Shown here: positions 16,598-25,420 of the stretch, piece by piece | How the letters are laid out: each line of letters opens with the position of its first letter | How positions within the stretch are numbered: the first letter of the stretch is position 1 | From: Colwellia sp. 12G3 | Lineage (GTDB): Bacteria; Pseudomonadota; Gammaproteobacteria; Enterobacterales; Alteromonadaceae | DNA length: 64,000 bases | Direction: 5' to 3' | Assembly (NCBI RefSeq): GCF_002836775.1 | Contig: NZ_PJAQ01000066.1 | Coordinates: 248,001 to 312,000, forward strand | Made by a program: the position numbers and the translations under genes | The notes under the pieces: generated by a model | Told to the model about the DNA's origin: nothing | Database searches by the model: none | Seen by the model: the letters and a program-made list of their open reading frames with translations, nothing else

Positions 16598-17914
16598 TTA
16601 ATTTCTTGAGCTTGGGTTTTTTGCTTTTAATGGTGTAGCTTTAATCAGGTAAGCATATTTACTAACCTGTGGATTATCAATCTCAATGGTTGCTTCTTTA
16701 CCATAATCTACAGTTAACCTTGGCTTAGAGACTATTTTTTCATCTGAATGCATTGATTCAATTAATTCATATTCTAGAAAGGCAGACTCACCTAAATCTT
16801 TTGCTGTAAAATTGATAATGAAACCTTCTGGGAAATCTTGTTCTCCAATTTTGATCATGGCCTTTTCATCAAAGTTGACCCAAAGAGTCATTTGAGAATG
16901 ATAAGTATCTTGCTTATCGCTTTTTCTCTTACTGGTTATGATTACATCAAAATCGACTAAAGCCCCAAGTTGTTTTTGGCCAATTTTAGTCTGTTGAGAT
17001 ATTTCACTGTTTGTTGCAGTAGCAAGTGTATTCCATGACATTGTTGTTACTGTAGTAAATGCAATCAATGTGTATGTTAGTTTTTTTCTGAACGTCATTT
17101 TTCTTTTCTCCTTGAGTAGTTTGATCCTTGCGATATTGTTTTTGTTATTTGAAGTCGCGGTGCATACAAGGCTACTTGATTTATCATGATGTTTTAAGAG
17201 CATTAAAGATGCTAAGCCCTCGATGTAATCACTATGTCCATATCCCTTACTAGTACTTTCGTCACATCTTGCTTCAATAAAAAACCGATTAGTATTAATT
17301 AATTTTCGAACAAGAGGATTCCACCAAAATAGGCATTCGGCCATTTCGAGTAACACTAACCTTAAATTATCTTTATTAACTAAATGTTGCTTTTCATGAG
17401 CAATAATTAGCTCTAAATGTTTAGGGTCAGTGATTAATTTTGAAATGATTATTACAGGATTAAATATGCCTAATAACAGGCCACTTGATACTTTATTTAC
17501 TGAATAAATAGGTAATTGATACTTTGAGCTAAGCTCACTTATAAGTGTTAAAGACGAATCATTTTTAACTTGATTGTTCCACTTAACAAACCTTATTATT
17601 CTATTGATTAAAAGAAATATTCCAATACTCATCAATGCCCATAAGCCCCTCTTGAGCCATAATTCAATATCAAAATAAAGATTTTTCTCAATACTTACTA
17701 TGCTTGCAGAACTTATTTGTGAAAAGGCTATTACAACTGGCTCTATTAAAATTTCTTTTGGTATCAGTTCAGCTATATAAGGATATGGGATAAACCACGA
17801 TATTATAGCCAGTGACGATAAATAGTAGTTGGCATTGCTGGTGCCTTTACCATATTTGACAAGAATCAGCACTATAAGAGAAATAGCGGTACTTATGTAT
17901 AAGTAGTTTTCCAT
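16598..17914 (-). CDS. BlaR1/MecR1-like M56 membrane metalloprotease
   Basis: The 438-residue protein has N-terminal membrane helices and a cytoplasmic M56 zinc-protease domain with AHEKQH (HExxH) followed by EMAECLFWWNPL. A further membrane segment near residues 280-300 leads to a C-terminal exported domain of roughly 135 residues. In BlaR1 that last domain is a penicillin sensor. Here no SxxK/STYK-type penicillin-binding motif is seen, and the end (SKPRLTVDYGKEATIEID) looks like a small beta domain. The signal sensed is probably not a beta-lactam. It lies directly downstream of its repressor gene, and the start and stop are adjacent, so the two are co-transcribed. Confidence 0.88.
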   Translation of the reverse strand: MENYLYISTAISLIVLILVKYGKGTSNANYYLSSLAIISWFIPYPYIAELIPKEILIEPVVIAFSQISSASIVSIEKNLYFDIELWLKRGLWALMSIGIFLLINRIIRFVKWNNQVKNDSSLTLISELSSKYQLPIYSVNKVSSGLLLGIFNPVIIISKLITDPKHLELIIAHEKQHLVNKDNLRLVLLEMAECLFWWNPLVRKLINTNRFFIEARCDESTSKGYGHSDYIEGLASLMLLKHHDKSSSLVCTATSNNKNNIARIKLLKEKRKMTFRKKLTYTLIAFTTVTTMSWNTLATATNSEISQQTKIGQKQLGALVDFDVIITSKRKSDKQDTYHSQMTLWVNFDEKAMIKIGEQDFPEGFIINFTAKDLGESAFLEYELIESMHSDEKIVSKPRLTVDYGKEATIEIDNPQVSKYAYLIKATPLKAKNPSSRN

Positions 17915-18289
17915 TTACTTAAAATCCTTTTTTCTTTCTTTCAGAACTGATTCTAAGTATTCAATATCTTCTAGATTGAGTTCTTCTTGTTCTAAAATAT
18001 GTGCAGCTAAAGGACGACTTTTACCCAAAAAGACTCTATCTATGAAATCTTTAATTAATGGCGTTCTAACACTTTTTTTCTCATGAATAGGAGAGTAATA
18101 AATTGTTCTTCCTTGAGTTCGGCATCGTTTAATAGATTGTTTTTTTTCTAACCGATCTATTATCGTTTTAACCGTTGAATATTTAGCTTCTCGCCTTTGC
18201 TCTATTATCTTATGAATTTGAGGGGCGGTTGCCTCATTCAATTCCCAAAATAACTGCATAACTTCAAGCTCGAAATTTGATAATGACAT
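17915..18289 (-). CDS. BlaI/MecI/CopY-family repressor
   Basis: The 124-residue protein has the BlaI winged helix (SNFELEVMQLFWELNEATAPQIH, then KYSTVKTIIDRLEKK) and the C-terminal dimerisation tail. It contains an SR-type potential cleavage region in the second half. In this family the partner M56 protease triggers cleavage of the repressor and so relieves repression. Two matching dyads just upstream (18313-18349) are obvious operators, so the pair is autoregulated. No beta-lactamase gene is adjacent. Confidence 0.92.
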   Translation of the reverse strand: MSLSNFELEVMQLFWELNEATAPQIHKIIEQRREAKYSTVKTIIDRLEKKQSIKRCRTQGRTIYYSPIHEKKSVRTPLIKDFIDRVFLGKSRPLAAHILEQEELNLEDIEYLESVLKERKKDFK

Positions 18290-18312
18290 TTATCTTCCTT
18301 TAATGACCAATC

Positions 18313-18326
18313 TCTACGTTTGTAGA
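18313..18326. promoter_or_regulatory. BlaI-type operator 1
   Basis: TCTACGTTTGTAGA is a dyad with 5-bp perfect arms, 24 bp upstream of the repressor start. It fits the TACA/TGTA-type operators of BlaI, MecI and CopY proteins. Confidence 0.8.
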
Positions 18327-18335
18327 TATAGTAGC

Positions 18336-18349
18336 TCTACATTTGTAGA
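18336..18349. promoter_or_regulatory. BlaI-type operator 2
   Basis: TCTACATTTGTAGA repeats operator 1 with one base changed. The centres are 23 bp apart, about two helical turns, which suits cooperative binding of two repressor dimers on one face of the DNA. Confidence 0.8.
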
Positions 18350-18602
18350 TAAGGCAAGAGAAAATAGATCTTTTTGTAACCTTGATTGTAGTTAGGTCTA
18401 AAATGTTCTGATTATTTGTGACGTTATTACTGCTTTTATTACTGCTGTTATTATTCGATTTTCCCCAACAATAATAAATTATTTCACATGTCCGCCTACA
18501 TAATTTATCAAGCTAGATAATCCATGCTCGAAATTTTAGAAGATCGACAGATCTTCAAATAACTGTAATAAATGTCGCGTATAACATGTCGCATATATAT
18601 TA
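18350..18602. other. Spacer between blaI and the dihaem gene
   Basis: The stretch is AT-rich and has no gene. It holds the promoter for the dihaem protein, but no clear -35/-10 pair was identified. A GAAGATCGACAGATCTTC dyad lies near 18538-18555. Confidence 0.4.
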
Positions 18603-20270
18603 ATGAAGCGGTTAGAAAATCTCATGAAAAATTACCTGTTAATTTTTAGTGCACTAGTGTTCGTTATCTTTATTGGCTTTGCAGGAGCATCTAATAGTGA
18701 AAAAATAAATAGCGAGTTATTACCTAGTGTGGCGACAAGCCAAATTATTATACCCACAGCTAATGGTAGTTTTAATGAAGAGGCACCTATTCCTTCGCAG
18801 TGTTATACCAAAACAGAAGGCACTAATAATCCCTGTTATACCTGTCATCAAACGTATAATTCCTCTAAAAATGACAAATACCGCACGAACTTACGCAATG
18901 ACGGCGTTAATCAAGGGCTTTATAATTTTTCAGATGAAGGTGAAACTAATAGTTGGAAAAACTTATTTGTTAACCGCCAACCATGGATAAAAAAAATATC
19001 GGATAAGCAAATAGCACAGTATGTCGATCAAGATAATTACAGTGAGTTAGCTAAAAAACTGACTGCGACTGATTGGCAGGGGTTTATTCCTGATTTGAAA
19101 GATTACCACCTAGCAAGTGAAGCGTTTAATGATAAAGGCATAGCAAAAGATGGCTCTGCGTGGGTCGCTTTTAATTACAAACCATTCCCAGGTACATTTT
19201 GGCCCACAAATGGCGCAACAGATGACGTATTGATTAGATTATCGCCAGAGTTCAGACAATTAAATGGTCAGTATAATGAAAATATATATTTAATTAATCT
19301 GTCGTTGATTGAAATGAGTATTAAGGAATTGACGGAAATAGATATCTTCTCTGCGGATGAAAATATAATAAAACGCGATTTAAATGGTGATGGGAAATTT
19401 ACCGCGAATGTCGACTTATTATCCACACAGGAATATTTTGTTGGTGATGCTCATCAAATAGAAATCCCTCGTCAGCAGTACCCAGTGCAAACAGAAATCA
19501 TGCATTCTGTTCGCTACGTTGGCGTTAACGGCGAAGGAAATACTTACATTCCTAAGCGCATGAAAGAATTGCGTTATATGACCAAAACTCAATTACTCAA
19601 TGATTCAGCAATTGATAGTGCCTATCGACGAGAACGTAAAGAGAAACTTGATGAACAGTTGCCTAGTTATATACGGGTGAAAGACCGTGGTTTTAATAAT
19701 AAATTTGGTTGGCTTATTCAAGGTTATATTGAGGACTACAATGGTGAATTAAGACCTCAATCTTACGAAGAAACATTTTTTTGTATGGGATGTCATTCTG
19801 CAATAGGGACAACGATTGATCAAACATTTGCCTTCCCACGAAAAATAACGGGCAGGGCAGGTTGGGGTTATATTAATTTGAAAGGCATGAAAGATGCACC
19901 ATCGAAAGGCCAGCAAGAAGGTGAGATTTTACAATATCTGCAGGTAAATGGTGGCGGTAATGAGTTTCGTGAAAATATGGAAATGTTCAACAAATGGTAT
20001 AAAGCTGATGGCTCTGTGGATAAAGAAAAAGTAAAAAAGGCCGATGTTTTTGAACTAATCACACCGTCAAAGCAGCGTGCTTATGCCATGAATAAAGCGT
20101 ATACCCAAATTGTTAGGACGCAGAGCTTTATTCACGGACGTGATGTCAATATTACCCCAGCAAAGAATGTCCATAAAAAAATAGATGAATCAGTTGCACC
20201 ACTAAAACCTGAGCACCGAGTAGAAGGTTGGGACCTTCGCTTAGACTGGTCAGCTAAGCCGGAAAATTAA
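18603..20270 (+). CDS. Exported protein with two CxxCH haem-binding motifs
   Basis: The 555-residue protein has an N-terminal signal sequence (hydrophobic residues about 11-28). It has two CxxCH motifs, CYTCH at Cys78-Cys81-His82 and CMGCH at Cys394-Cys397-His398, so it is probably a periplasmic or outer-surface dihaem c-type cytochrome. A calcium-loop-like DLNGDGKFTANVD lies near residues 260-272. A large middle region of about 310 residues between the haems matches nothing I recognise. An electron-transfer or oxidase role is a guess. The gene is divergent from blaI with a 313-bp gap, in which the BlaI operators lie close to blaI and not close to this start. Confidence 0.75.
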   Translation: MKRLENLMKNYLLIFSALVFVIFIGFAGASNSEKINSELLPSVATSQIIIPTANGSFNEEAPIPSQCYTKTEGTNNPCYTCHQTYNSSKNDKYRTNLRNDGVNQGLYNFSDEGETNSWKNLFVNRQPWIKKISDKQIAQYVDQDNYSELAKKLTATDWQGFIPDLKDYHLASEAFNDKGIAKDGSAWVAFNYKPFPGTFWPTNGATDDVLIRLSPEFRQLNGQYNENIYLINLSLIEMSIKELTEIDIFSADENIIKRDLNGDGKFTANVDLLSTQEYFVGDAHQIEIPRQQYPVQTEIMHSVRYVGVNGEGNTYIPKRMKELRYMTKTQLLNDSAIDSAYRRERKEKLDEQLPSYIRVKDRGFNNKFGWLIQGYIEDYNGELRPQSYEETFFCMGCHSAIGTTIDQTFAFPRKITGRAGWGYINLKGMKDAPSKGQQEGEILQYLQVNGGGNEFRENMEMFNKWYKADGSVDKEKVKKADVFELITPSKQRAYAMNKAYTQIVRTQSFIHGRDVNITPAKNVHKKIDESVAPLKPEHRVEGWDLRLDWSAKPEN

Positions 20271-20305
20271 TTTTAGTCAGTAAGAGGAATTAGCTATATC
20301 ACACC

Positions 20306-20341
20306 TTCAGTCAGCGCTTGATTATTCAAGCGCTGACTGAA
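20306..20341 (+). terminator. Strong hairpin after the dihaem gene
   Basis: TTCAGTCAGCGCTTG (20306-20320) pairs perfectly with CAAGCGCTGACTGAA (20327-20341) across a 6-nt loop. The 15-bp stem is very stable, though no long T run follows. Confidence 0.7.
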
Positions 20342-20387
20342 CGCTATTAACTATTGAGTTATTGTTTATATCCATTAATTTATTAGA

Positions 20388-20528
20388 CTATTTTGTAATA
20401 AAAAGCCTTTTTAATACGTTCTCTACTGATAATTTCCCTGCGCCAAATAGCACAGGTAATATTAACTCTCCAGCAGTGCCTAAATAGCTAGCTAGTTCAA
20501 AGGGGATAAACGGCACGCTGTATTCTTC
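20388..20528 (-). pseudogene. C-terminal remnant of a DoxX-family membrane protein
   Basis: The minus strand encodes an open stretch of about 46 codons, including VPFIPFELASYLGTAGELI and LPVLFGAG, which match the conserved PPxLAAYLGTxxELxLPxLL region of DoxX proteins. An in-frame TAG closes the frame just upstream and no start is available, so only the C-terminal third survives. DoxX is a regular member of bufferin (BUF) operons. The next remnant upstream is a DUF2063/BufC-like piece, which supports the reading. Confidence 0.6.
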
Positions 20529-20595
20529 CTAAAATAAAGATAAGGTGGAATTCAGTCTCTTAGTATTGTGAGTCCGGCAGCAAAAAATACCCAAG

Positions 20596-20960
20596 CTACG
20601 TAAATTCTTGCGCAAGCTTGTTAGTTTTGCTCATTATGTCTAACGCCTTACCTAAGCTTATCCCCTGGTTTATCAGTGTTAACCAATGATATTCACTTAC
20701 CGATAATTCGCGTATTTCAGCGTTAAAATGAGGTCGATATATCAGTACTTCCCGTGAAAAATCACTTTGTACTAACTTTTCTACAGCGGTATTAATATAT
20801 TGTTTGTTAAGGTATTGCCGTCTGTTATTTTCCGTAGAGTCTGATTCTGAATGTGGTTGATTTGACAGCCACAATTCGATCACTGGATAACGAGAGTCCA
20901 TACAAAATTGACTGGGTGATAGTTCTATATAAAGTTCATCTATAGATTGCTATTTTATGC
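20596..20960 (-). pseudogene. C-terminal remnant of a DUF2063 (BufC/HvfC-like) protein
   Basis: The frame is open from about 20960 down to the stop at 20596 and gives roughly 120 residues. These include LSPSQFCMDSRYPVIELWL and VLIYRPHFNAEIRELS, followed by a helix-rich tail ending in GKALDIMSK. This is the C-terminal part of the DUF2063 family, normally about 250 residues long; the N-terminal half is missing behind a TAG. DUF2063 proteins pair with DUF692 (BufB) enzymes that modify small copper-binding peptides. With the DoxX remnant downstream, it marks a lost BUF operon. An internal ATG at 20901 could still give a 101-residue product. Confidence 0.6.
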
Positions 20961-20990
20961 CAATAATACTTAAATTAATTGGGGTTACTC

Positions 20991-21128
20991 ATGGAAAACA
21001 CTATCTTTCATTTTGCATTAGATGTCACTGATTTGAATAAAGCATGTGACTTTTACGGTAAAATATTGGGCGCGAAACAAAAACGAAGCACCGATGCTTA
21101 GGTCGATTTTAATTATTTTCGGTATTAA
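20991..21128 (+). pseudogene. N-terminal remnant of a VOC-family (glyoxalase-like) protein
   Basis: The ATG at 20991 opens MENTIFHFALDVTDLNKA, then CDFYGKILGAKQKRSTDA and a TAG, followed in the same frame by VDFNYF. In VOC proteins of this type the residue at the stop position is a tryptophan (Trp-Val-Asp-Phe), so TGG to TAG is the likely lesion. The rest of the domain is deleted. A GGGG ribosome-binding remnant precedes the ATG. It sits immediately before the intact ghrA-like gene. Confidence 0.6.
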
Positions 21129-21143
21129 TGAGGTTTTGAATAA

Positions 21144-22085
21144 ATGAAAATTATCGTATTCATAAGTGAACTTGAATCTGATATACAGCAGCAATGGTTA
21201 GCTCTGATTAAGCAGCAATTAATCAATGAAACGATACTGCTGCCTCATCAAATTAGTGATACCCAAGCTAAGAGTATCGACATTGCTATTGTTGCAAACC
21301 CAAATCCCAACGATTTAGCCAGATATACGGATTTAATTTGGATCCAAAGCCTGTGGGCTGGAGTAGAAAAACTTACCAGTGGCATACTTAACAAATCAGT
21401 AAAACTGGTTAGGTTAATTGACCCTCAACTGGCACAAACTATGGCTGAGTCGGTACTTGCTTGGACCTTATACTTACAACGGAACATGGCGGAGTATGCC
21501 CAACAACAAGCCAGTAAACGGTGGAATCAATTGCCTTGCATATCGTCAAATGAACTTCGAGTGAGTGTGTTAGGGGCAGGGACACTAGGTTCGGCGGCTT
21601 TAAATGCTCTGAATAAATTAGAATATCAACTGAGTTGCTGGAGCAGAACGCCAAAACAATACCATGACATTAAGAGTTACTCCGACTTTAATGGCTTAAA
21701 AATAATGCTAGGAAAAACAGATATTTTGATAAATTTATTGCCTCTGACACAACAGACTCATCACCTTCTTGATAAAGAATTATTAAGTGAACTGCCAAAG
21801 GGGTCAAAGTTAATTAATTTCTCACGTGGTGCTGTAATTGATACACATGCCTTGTTAGAATTATTAGAAATTGGCCATTTATCTCATGCCGTACTAGATG
21901 TATTTGAACAAGAGCCTTTAGCATCGTCAGATCCCGTTTGGTCTAACCCTAAGATCACCGTACTACCACATATATCAGCGCCAACTAATATGCATACGGC
22001 ATCTGAAGTTGTGGGTAATAATATAAAAATGTATCGTGAAAATAACGTTATCCCAAAATCTGTAGATATAAAGCAGGGATATTAA
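21144..22085 (+). CDS. ghrA: D-2-hydroxyacid dehydrogenase (glyoxylate/hydroxypyruvate reductase A-like)
   Basis: The 313-residue protein is a member of the D-isomer-specific 2-hydroxyacid dehydrogenases. It has the VLGAGTLGSAALNAL Rossmann loop near residues 138-152, LINFSRGAVID with the catalytic-type arginine region, LDVFEQEPL with the Glu, and LPHISAPT with the catalytic His. The short N-terminal catalytic domain and the IQSLWAGVEKL segment are typical of GhrA. It should reduce glyoxylate or hydroxypyruvate with NADPH. GAGG lies upstream of the ATG. The genes around it are remnants, so no pathway context is visible. Confidence 0.85.
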   Translation: MKIIVFISELESDIQQQWLALIKQQLINETILLPHQISDTQAKSIDIAIVANPNPNDLARYTDLIWIQSLWAGVEKLTSGILNKSVKLVRLIDPQLAQTMAESVLAWTLYLQRNMAEYAQQQASKRWNQLPCISSNELRVSVLGAGTLGSAALNALNKLEYQLSCWSRTPKQYHDIKSYSDFNGLKIMLGKTDILINLLPLTQQTHHLLDKELLSELPKGSKLINFSRGAVIDTHALLELLEIGHLSHAVLDVFEQEPLASSDPVWSNPKITVLPHISAPTNMHTASEVVGNNIKMYRENNVIPKSVDIKQGY

Positions 22086-22319
22086 ATGCACATTTACTTA
22101 TTTAAGTTATCAAAAGTCGTTTTACTAAAAAATTGTTTATGTGATGGCTTCCTTCGTACTATTAACTTGTTAATTCAATGGTTGCTACTAATAAGGTTAA
22201 ACTGAGTTATCGATCACTTCCTGTATTGTGCTCAGACGACTCAGGAAAACTGATTAGTGAAATATCAGCAGTCAATTTCACCTAGGGCTAACCTCAAACA
22301 TGATTCGTAACTGCTATAT

Positions 22320-22964
22320 TTATAAGTGACCCACCTTAACCAATATAATTGTTTCCTGCTCGACATAAGGAAAGTGTTCACTCAAGTGTGGACTACGAAG
22401 CCAAGAGCCTTCTGGGTAGCGGCCATGCTCATCAATGAACTCACCACTAATTACAAAGATCTCTTCTCCGCCAAAGTGTTTGTGGGGCTGAAATCGCTCG
22501 CCTTTAGGCCATTTAACCAGTGCTGTTGATTGACCTTGATAGCTGTGCAATGGCATAACCATTAAATTTCCCATGCCCGGTGACCAGCTTGTATTTTTGG
22601 TGTCGATAACAACGTGTTCATTATCGCCAGATTGAAATTGGTGAAGTTTTACGAATAATACACAGCCTTCTTTACTAAAAGGGGCATGACGAAACCCTTC
22701 AGGGTTTCGAAAGTAGCTACCTGCATGATAATCGCCAGTGTGATCAGAAAAGGTGCCGGATATTACCAGGATTTCTTCGCCTAGTGGGTGGTCATGTTCA
22801 CTAAAACTAGCACCGGCTTCAAATTTTACTAAGCTCGTTGCATGACCTCTCTCTGCATCTTCTCTGGCTAAAGGTTTGCGCCATACACCCAACTTGGGAC
22901 TTGCTAGCCAAGGTTGTTCATGGGTATTAATAACTACTTGTTCATTGAAGTTCATATTGAGCAT
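22320..22964 (-). CDS. Bicupin protein (ChrR-like cupin domains)
   Basis: The product of about 214 residues starts at 22964, where AGGA is well placed. An ATG ten codons upstream lacks one. It contains two tandem cupin domains. Each has a histidine-rich metal motif, SEHDHPLGEEILVISG in the first half and QPHKHFGGEEIFVISGEF in the second, plus the closing GSYFRNP or GSWLRSP strands. The family covers the ChrR cupin-like anti-sigma domain and related dioxygenase-like proteins. There is no anti-sigma zinc domain here, so it is more likely an enzyme or a small-molecule sensor. It is divergent from an HxlR regulator. Confidence 0.8.
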   Translation of the reverse strand: MLNMNFNEQVVINTHEQPWLASPKLGVWRKPLAREDAERGHATSLVKFEAGASFSEHDHPLGEEILVISGTFSDHTGDYHAGSYFRNPEGFRHAPFSKEGCVLFVKLHQFQSGDNEHVVIDTKNTSWSPGMGNLMVMPLHSYQGQSTALVKWPKGERFQPHKHFGGEEIFVISGEFIDEHGRYPEGSWLRSPHLSEHFPYVEQETIILVKVGHL

Positions 22965-23101
22965 TGATTTTCCTTTAACGCTTGAAATTTTCATAAGAAG
23001 ACTTCATAACTGTAGCTAACTTTGGCGTTATAATATCGTTTATCAAATACTACACCAAGTACGCACATATTGGTTTGGTAAGCACTTTAAGGTACATCTT
23101 T

Positions 23102-23446
23102 ATGAATAGTAAGGGTATTAAATTTTCAAGAAAATCAGCGCCTGAAAAATCAGCTCGCATGGTTGAAACTATTATCGGCTGCAAATGGTCACTCACCGTT
23201 TATAACTTACTGAATAATGATATTAATCGACCCGGCGAAATGGTGAGAAGTGTTGAAGGCTTAACCACCAAAGTATTAAATACCTGTTTAAAGCGAAATA
23301 TTGAGTTTGGTATTCTTGAGCGGGAAAGCTTTAATGAGGTTCCGCCTCGTGTTGAGTATAAGGTAACAGCGTTTGGCGATAAATTTATCAACATACTCAC
23401 TGAATTAGAGAAACTGCAATCAGAAATAGATGACAGTAATTTATAA
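23102..23446 (+). CDS. HxlR-family transcriptional regulator
   Basis: The 114-residue protein has the HxlR winged helix: ETIIGCKWSLTVYNLL, then INRPGEMVRSVEGLTTKVLNTCLK and the wing PPRVEYKVTAFG. It begins at the ATG at 23102 with AAGG upstream. A TTG at 23075 is a weaker alternative. HxlR proteins respond to aldehydes, quinones or similar stress and usually control an adjacent oxidoreductase. Here the downstream SDR gene carries a stop codon, and the divergent neighbour is a bicupin protein. Either could be a target. Confidence 0.85.
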   Translation: MNSKGIKFSRKSAPEKSARMVETIIGCKWSLTVYNLLNNDINRPGEMVRSVEGLTTKVLNTCLKRNIEFGILERESFNEVPPRVEYKVTAFGDKFINILTELEKLQSEIDDSNL

Positions 23447-23588
23447 AAATAAAATTCGTTATTATTCAACAAAATATACTAATAAGTACCTAGCTTACTC
23501 CATTGTACCTACTTTTTTAATCCGGTTTATCTCCTTATCATTTAATCGTATTTATTTTACTTTATAAACGATGAACGGGAGACAAACG

Positions 23589-24356
23589 ATGAATTTTACT
23601 CATCAAGGAAAAGCACTAATTATTGGTGGCTCAAGTGGTATGGGCTTCGCAACGGCAAAATTATTAGCTCAGAATAATATCGAAGTTGTGATTGTCGGGC
23701 GCAATGCCGAAAAACTAGAACAAGCATTAACGCCGCTTAATGAAATAGGAACCGCCTCGGCAATTCAGGCTGACCTATATCAAACAACCGATTTACAGAA
23801 ATTACTCACCTATATTACTCAAGAGGATGTACGTTTAAGTTACTTGGTCAATGCCGCTGGCTATTTTAGCCCTAAGGCCTTTTTAGCACATGACGTTGAT
23901 GACTATAATACCTATATGGAACTGAACAGAGCAACATTCTTTATTGCGCAAGCCGTCGCTTAAAAGATGAAGAAGCAGGGCGGCGGTAGCATTGTTAATA
24001 TTGGTTCAATGTGGGCTCAACAAGCCATTAAAGCGACACCGTCTTCAGCCTATTCTATGGCAAAGGCTGGCTTACATGCCTTAACTCAACATATGGCAAT
24101 GGAACTAGCTGAGTACAATATTCGTGTTAATGCCGTATCACCAGCGGTAGTGAAAACGACCATTTATCATTCTTTTATTGAACCAACAGAATTAGATGAA
24201 GCACTGGCTGGTTTTAATGCCTTTCATCCTGTTGGAAGAATCGGCACGGTTGAAGATATTGCGCGTACCATCGGATTTTTATTATCGGCAGATACGTCAT
24301 GGGTAACCGGCGCTATTTGGGATATAGATGGTGGTGTGATGGCGGGTCGTAATTAA
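23589..24356 (+). pseudogene. Short-chain dehydrogenase gene with one in-frame stop
   Basis: A single reading frame from 23589 to 24356 encodes a full SDR: IIGGSSGMGFATAKLLA (cofactor loop), [17 protein letters not shown] with the catalytic Ser, and YSMAKAG (YxxxK). The C-terminal [14 protein letters not shown] is also present. Codon 125 is TAA at 23961 where AAA (Lys) would be expected, because the next codons read Lys-Met-Lys-Lys. All other parts are intact, so this is a recent nonsense mutation, a sequence error, or a split gene whose second half restarts at ATG 23967. The GGGAG ribosome-binding site precedes ATG 23589. Confidence 0.8.
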
Positions 24357-24393
24357 GTCGATAAAGAATTCGTTAGATAGGAAATGAGCGGTT

Positions 24394-24435
24394 AGTAACT
24401 CAGTGAGTAATAGTTACTGAGTTACTGATTTTTAA
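24394..24435 (+). terminator. Terminator after the SDR gene
   Basis: AGTAACTCAGT (24394-24404) pairs perfectly with ACTGAGTTACT (24416-24426), followed by GATTTTTAAT. Confidence 0.75.
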
Positions 24436-24452
24436 TATTGATTAGATGTTTG

Positions 24453-25328
24453 TTATTTATTGTTTTTTTGCTCATACATCATTTTATCTGCGAACCCAAT
24501 TAAATCATCTAATGTTTCACCGTGTGTTTTCCAAACCGCGAGGCCATAAGAGATTGAACTAGATGTTTTTTGGTCTACGTTATATTCAGCAACACTCATT
24601 GCCAGTCGTTGCGACAACTTTTTTACATGATTTAAAGAGAATATATTAGTAAGTACTATGATAAATTCATCTCCTCCCCATCGCGCCAAAATATCTTCTG
24701 TTCTCAATTCTTTTAAAAGCCCTTGCGCGGTATTTTGTATCACAAGATCACCATATTGATGACCTTTAAGATCGTTGAGTAATTTTAATTTATCTATATC
24801 GACAATCATCACAGCGTAAATAAACTTGTGATTGATACTTTGATGGGTAACTCGGTTGAATGCTTCGTAAAAGCCAAAACGATTAAGTGTATTGGTGAGT
24901 TGATCTAATTGAGCCTGTTCCTTATAAAGCGCTATATTTTCAATTTCATGATCTTTGTCTTCAAAAAACATAATCACGCCATGACTTTTATTATTGCAAT
25001 AAATATTGGCGAAAGACGTTTTACAGGTTTTGTGCGGGCTAATTTTAGTTCTAATGACTATTTCTTTGATGTAATTACTTTCTTCATTCGTCATCACCTC
25101 TGACAATATCATTTCCAGCTCATCAGACATTAACTCATTAATTATATTTAATGTATGTTCGAGGCTTTCAAGCCCAAATGAATTAAGAATAAACCATTGA
25201 GAAAACGTCATATTGGCGTGAAGCAATTTACAGTCAACATCAAATATTGCCACGGGGATAGGCATGACATCTAGAATACTTCTAGACAAAGATATTGGTT
25301 TATTAACGCGATGACTTAACTTAAACAA
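24453..25328 (-). CDS. PAS-GGDEF diguanylate cyclase
   Basis: The 291-residue protein has an N-terminal PAS-like domain (ILDVMPIPVAIFDVDCKLLHA, residues 18-38) and a C-terminal GGDEF domain. The active-site loop is ARWGGDEFIIVL. An RTED word five residues before it is a canonical RxxD inhibitory I-site, so the enzyme should make cyclic-di-GMP and be subject to product inhibition. The DQLTNTLNRFGFYEAF entry helix is typical. No membrane segment is seen, so it is probably a cytoplasmic sensor of unknown ligand. Confidence 0.92.
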   Translation of the reverse strand: MFKLSHRVNKPISLSRSILDVMPIPVAIFDVDCKLLHANMTFSQWFILNSFGLESLEHTLNIINELMSDELEMILSEVMTNEESNYIKEIVIRTKISPHKTCKTSFANIYCNNKSHGVIMFFEDKDHEIENIALYKEQAQLDQLTNTLNRFGFYEAFNRVTHQSINHKFIYAVMIVDIDKLKLLNDLKGHQYGDLVIQNTAQGLLKELRTEDILARWGGDEFIIVLTNIFSLNHVKKLSQRLAMSVAEYNVDQKTSSSISYGLAVWKTHGETLDDLIGFADKMMYEQKNNK

Positions 25329-25420
25329 AGGAGTACCAACATTGTTAAAAAAGTTATAATCATGATCCTTTTACCCTATTATTATGAAGGTATTATCTTA
25401 GAGATAGTCCTTTGGATTAT

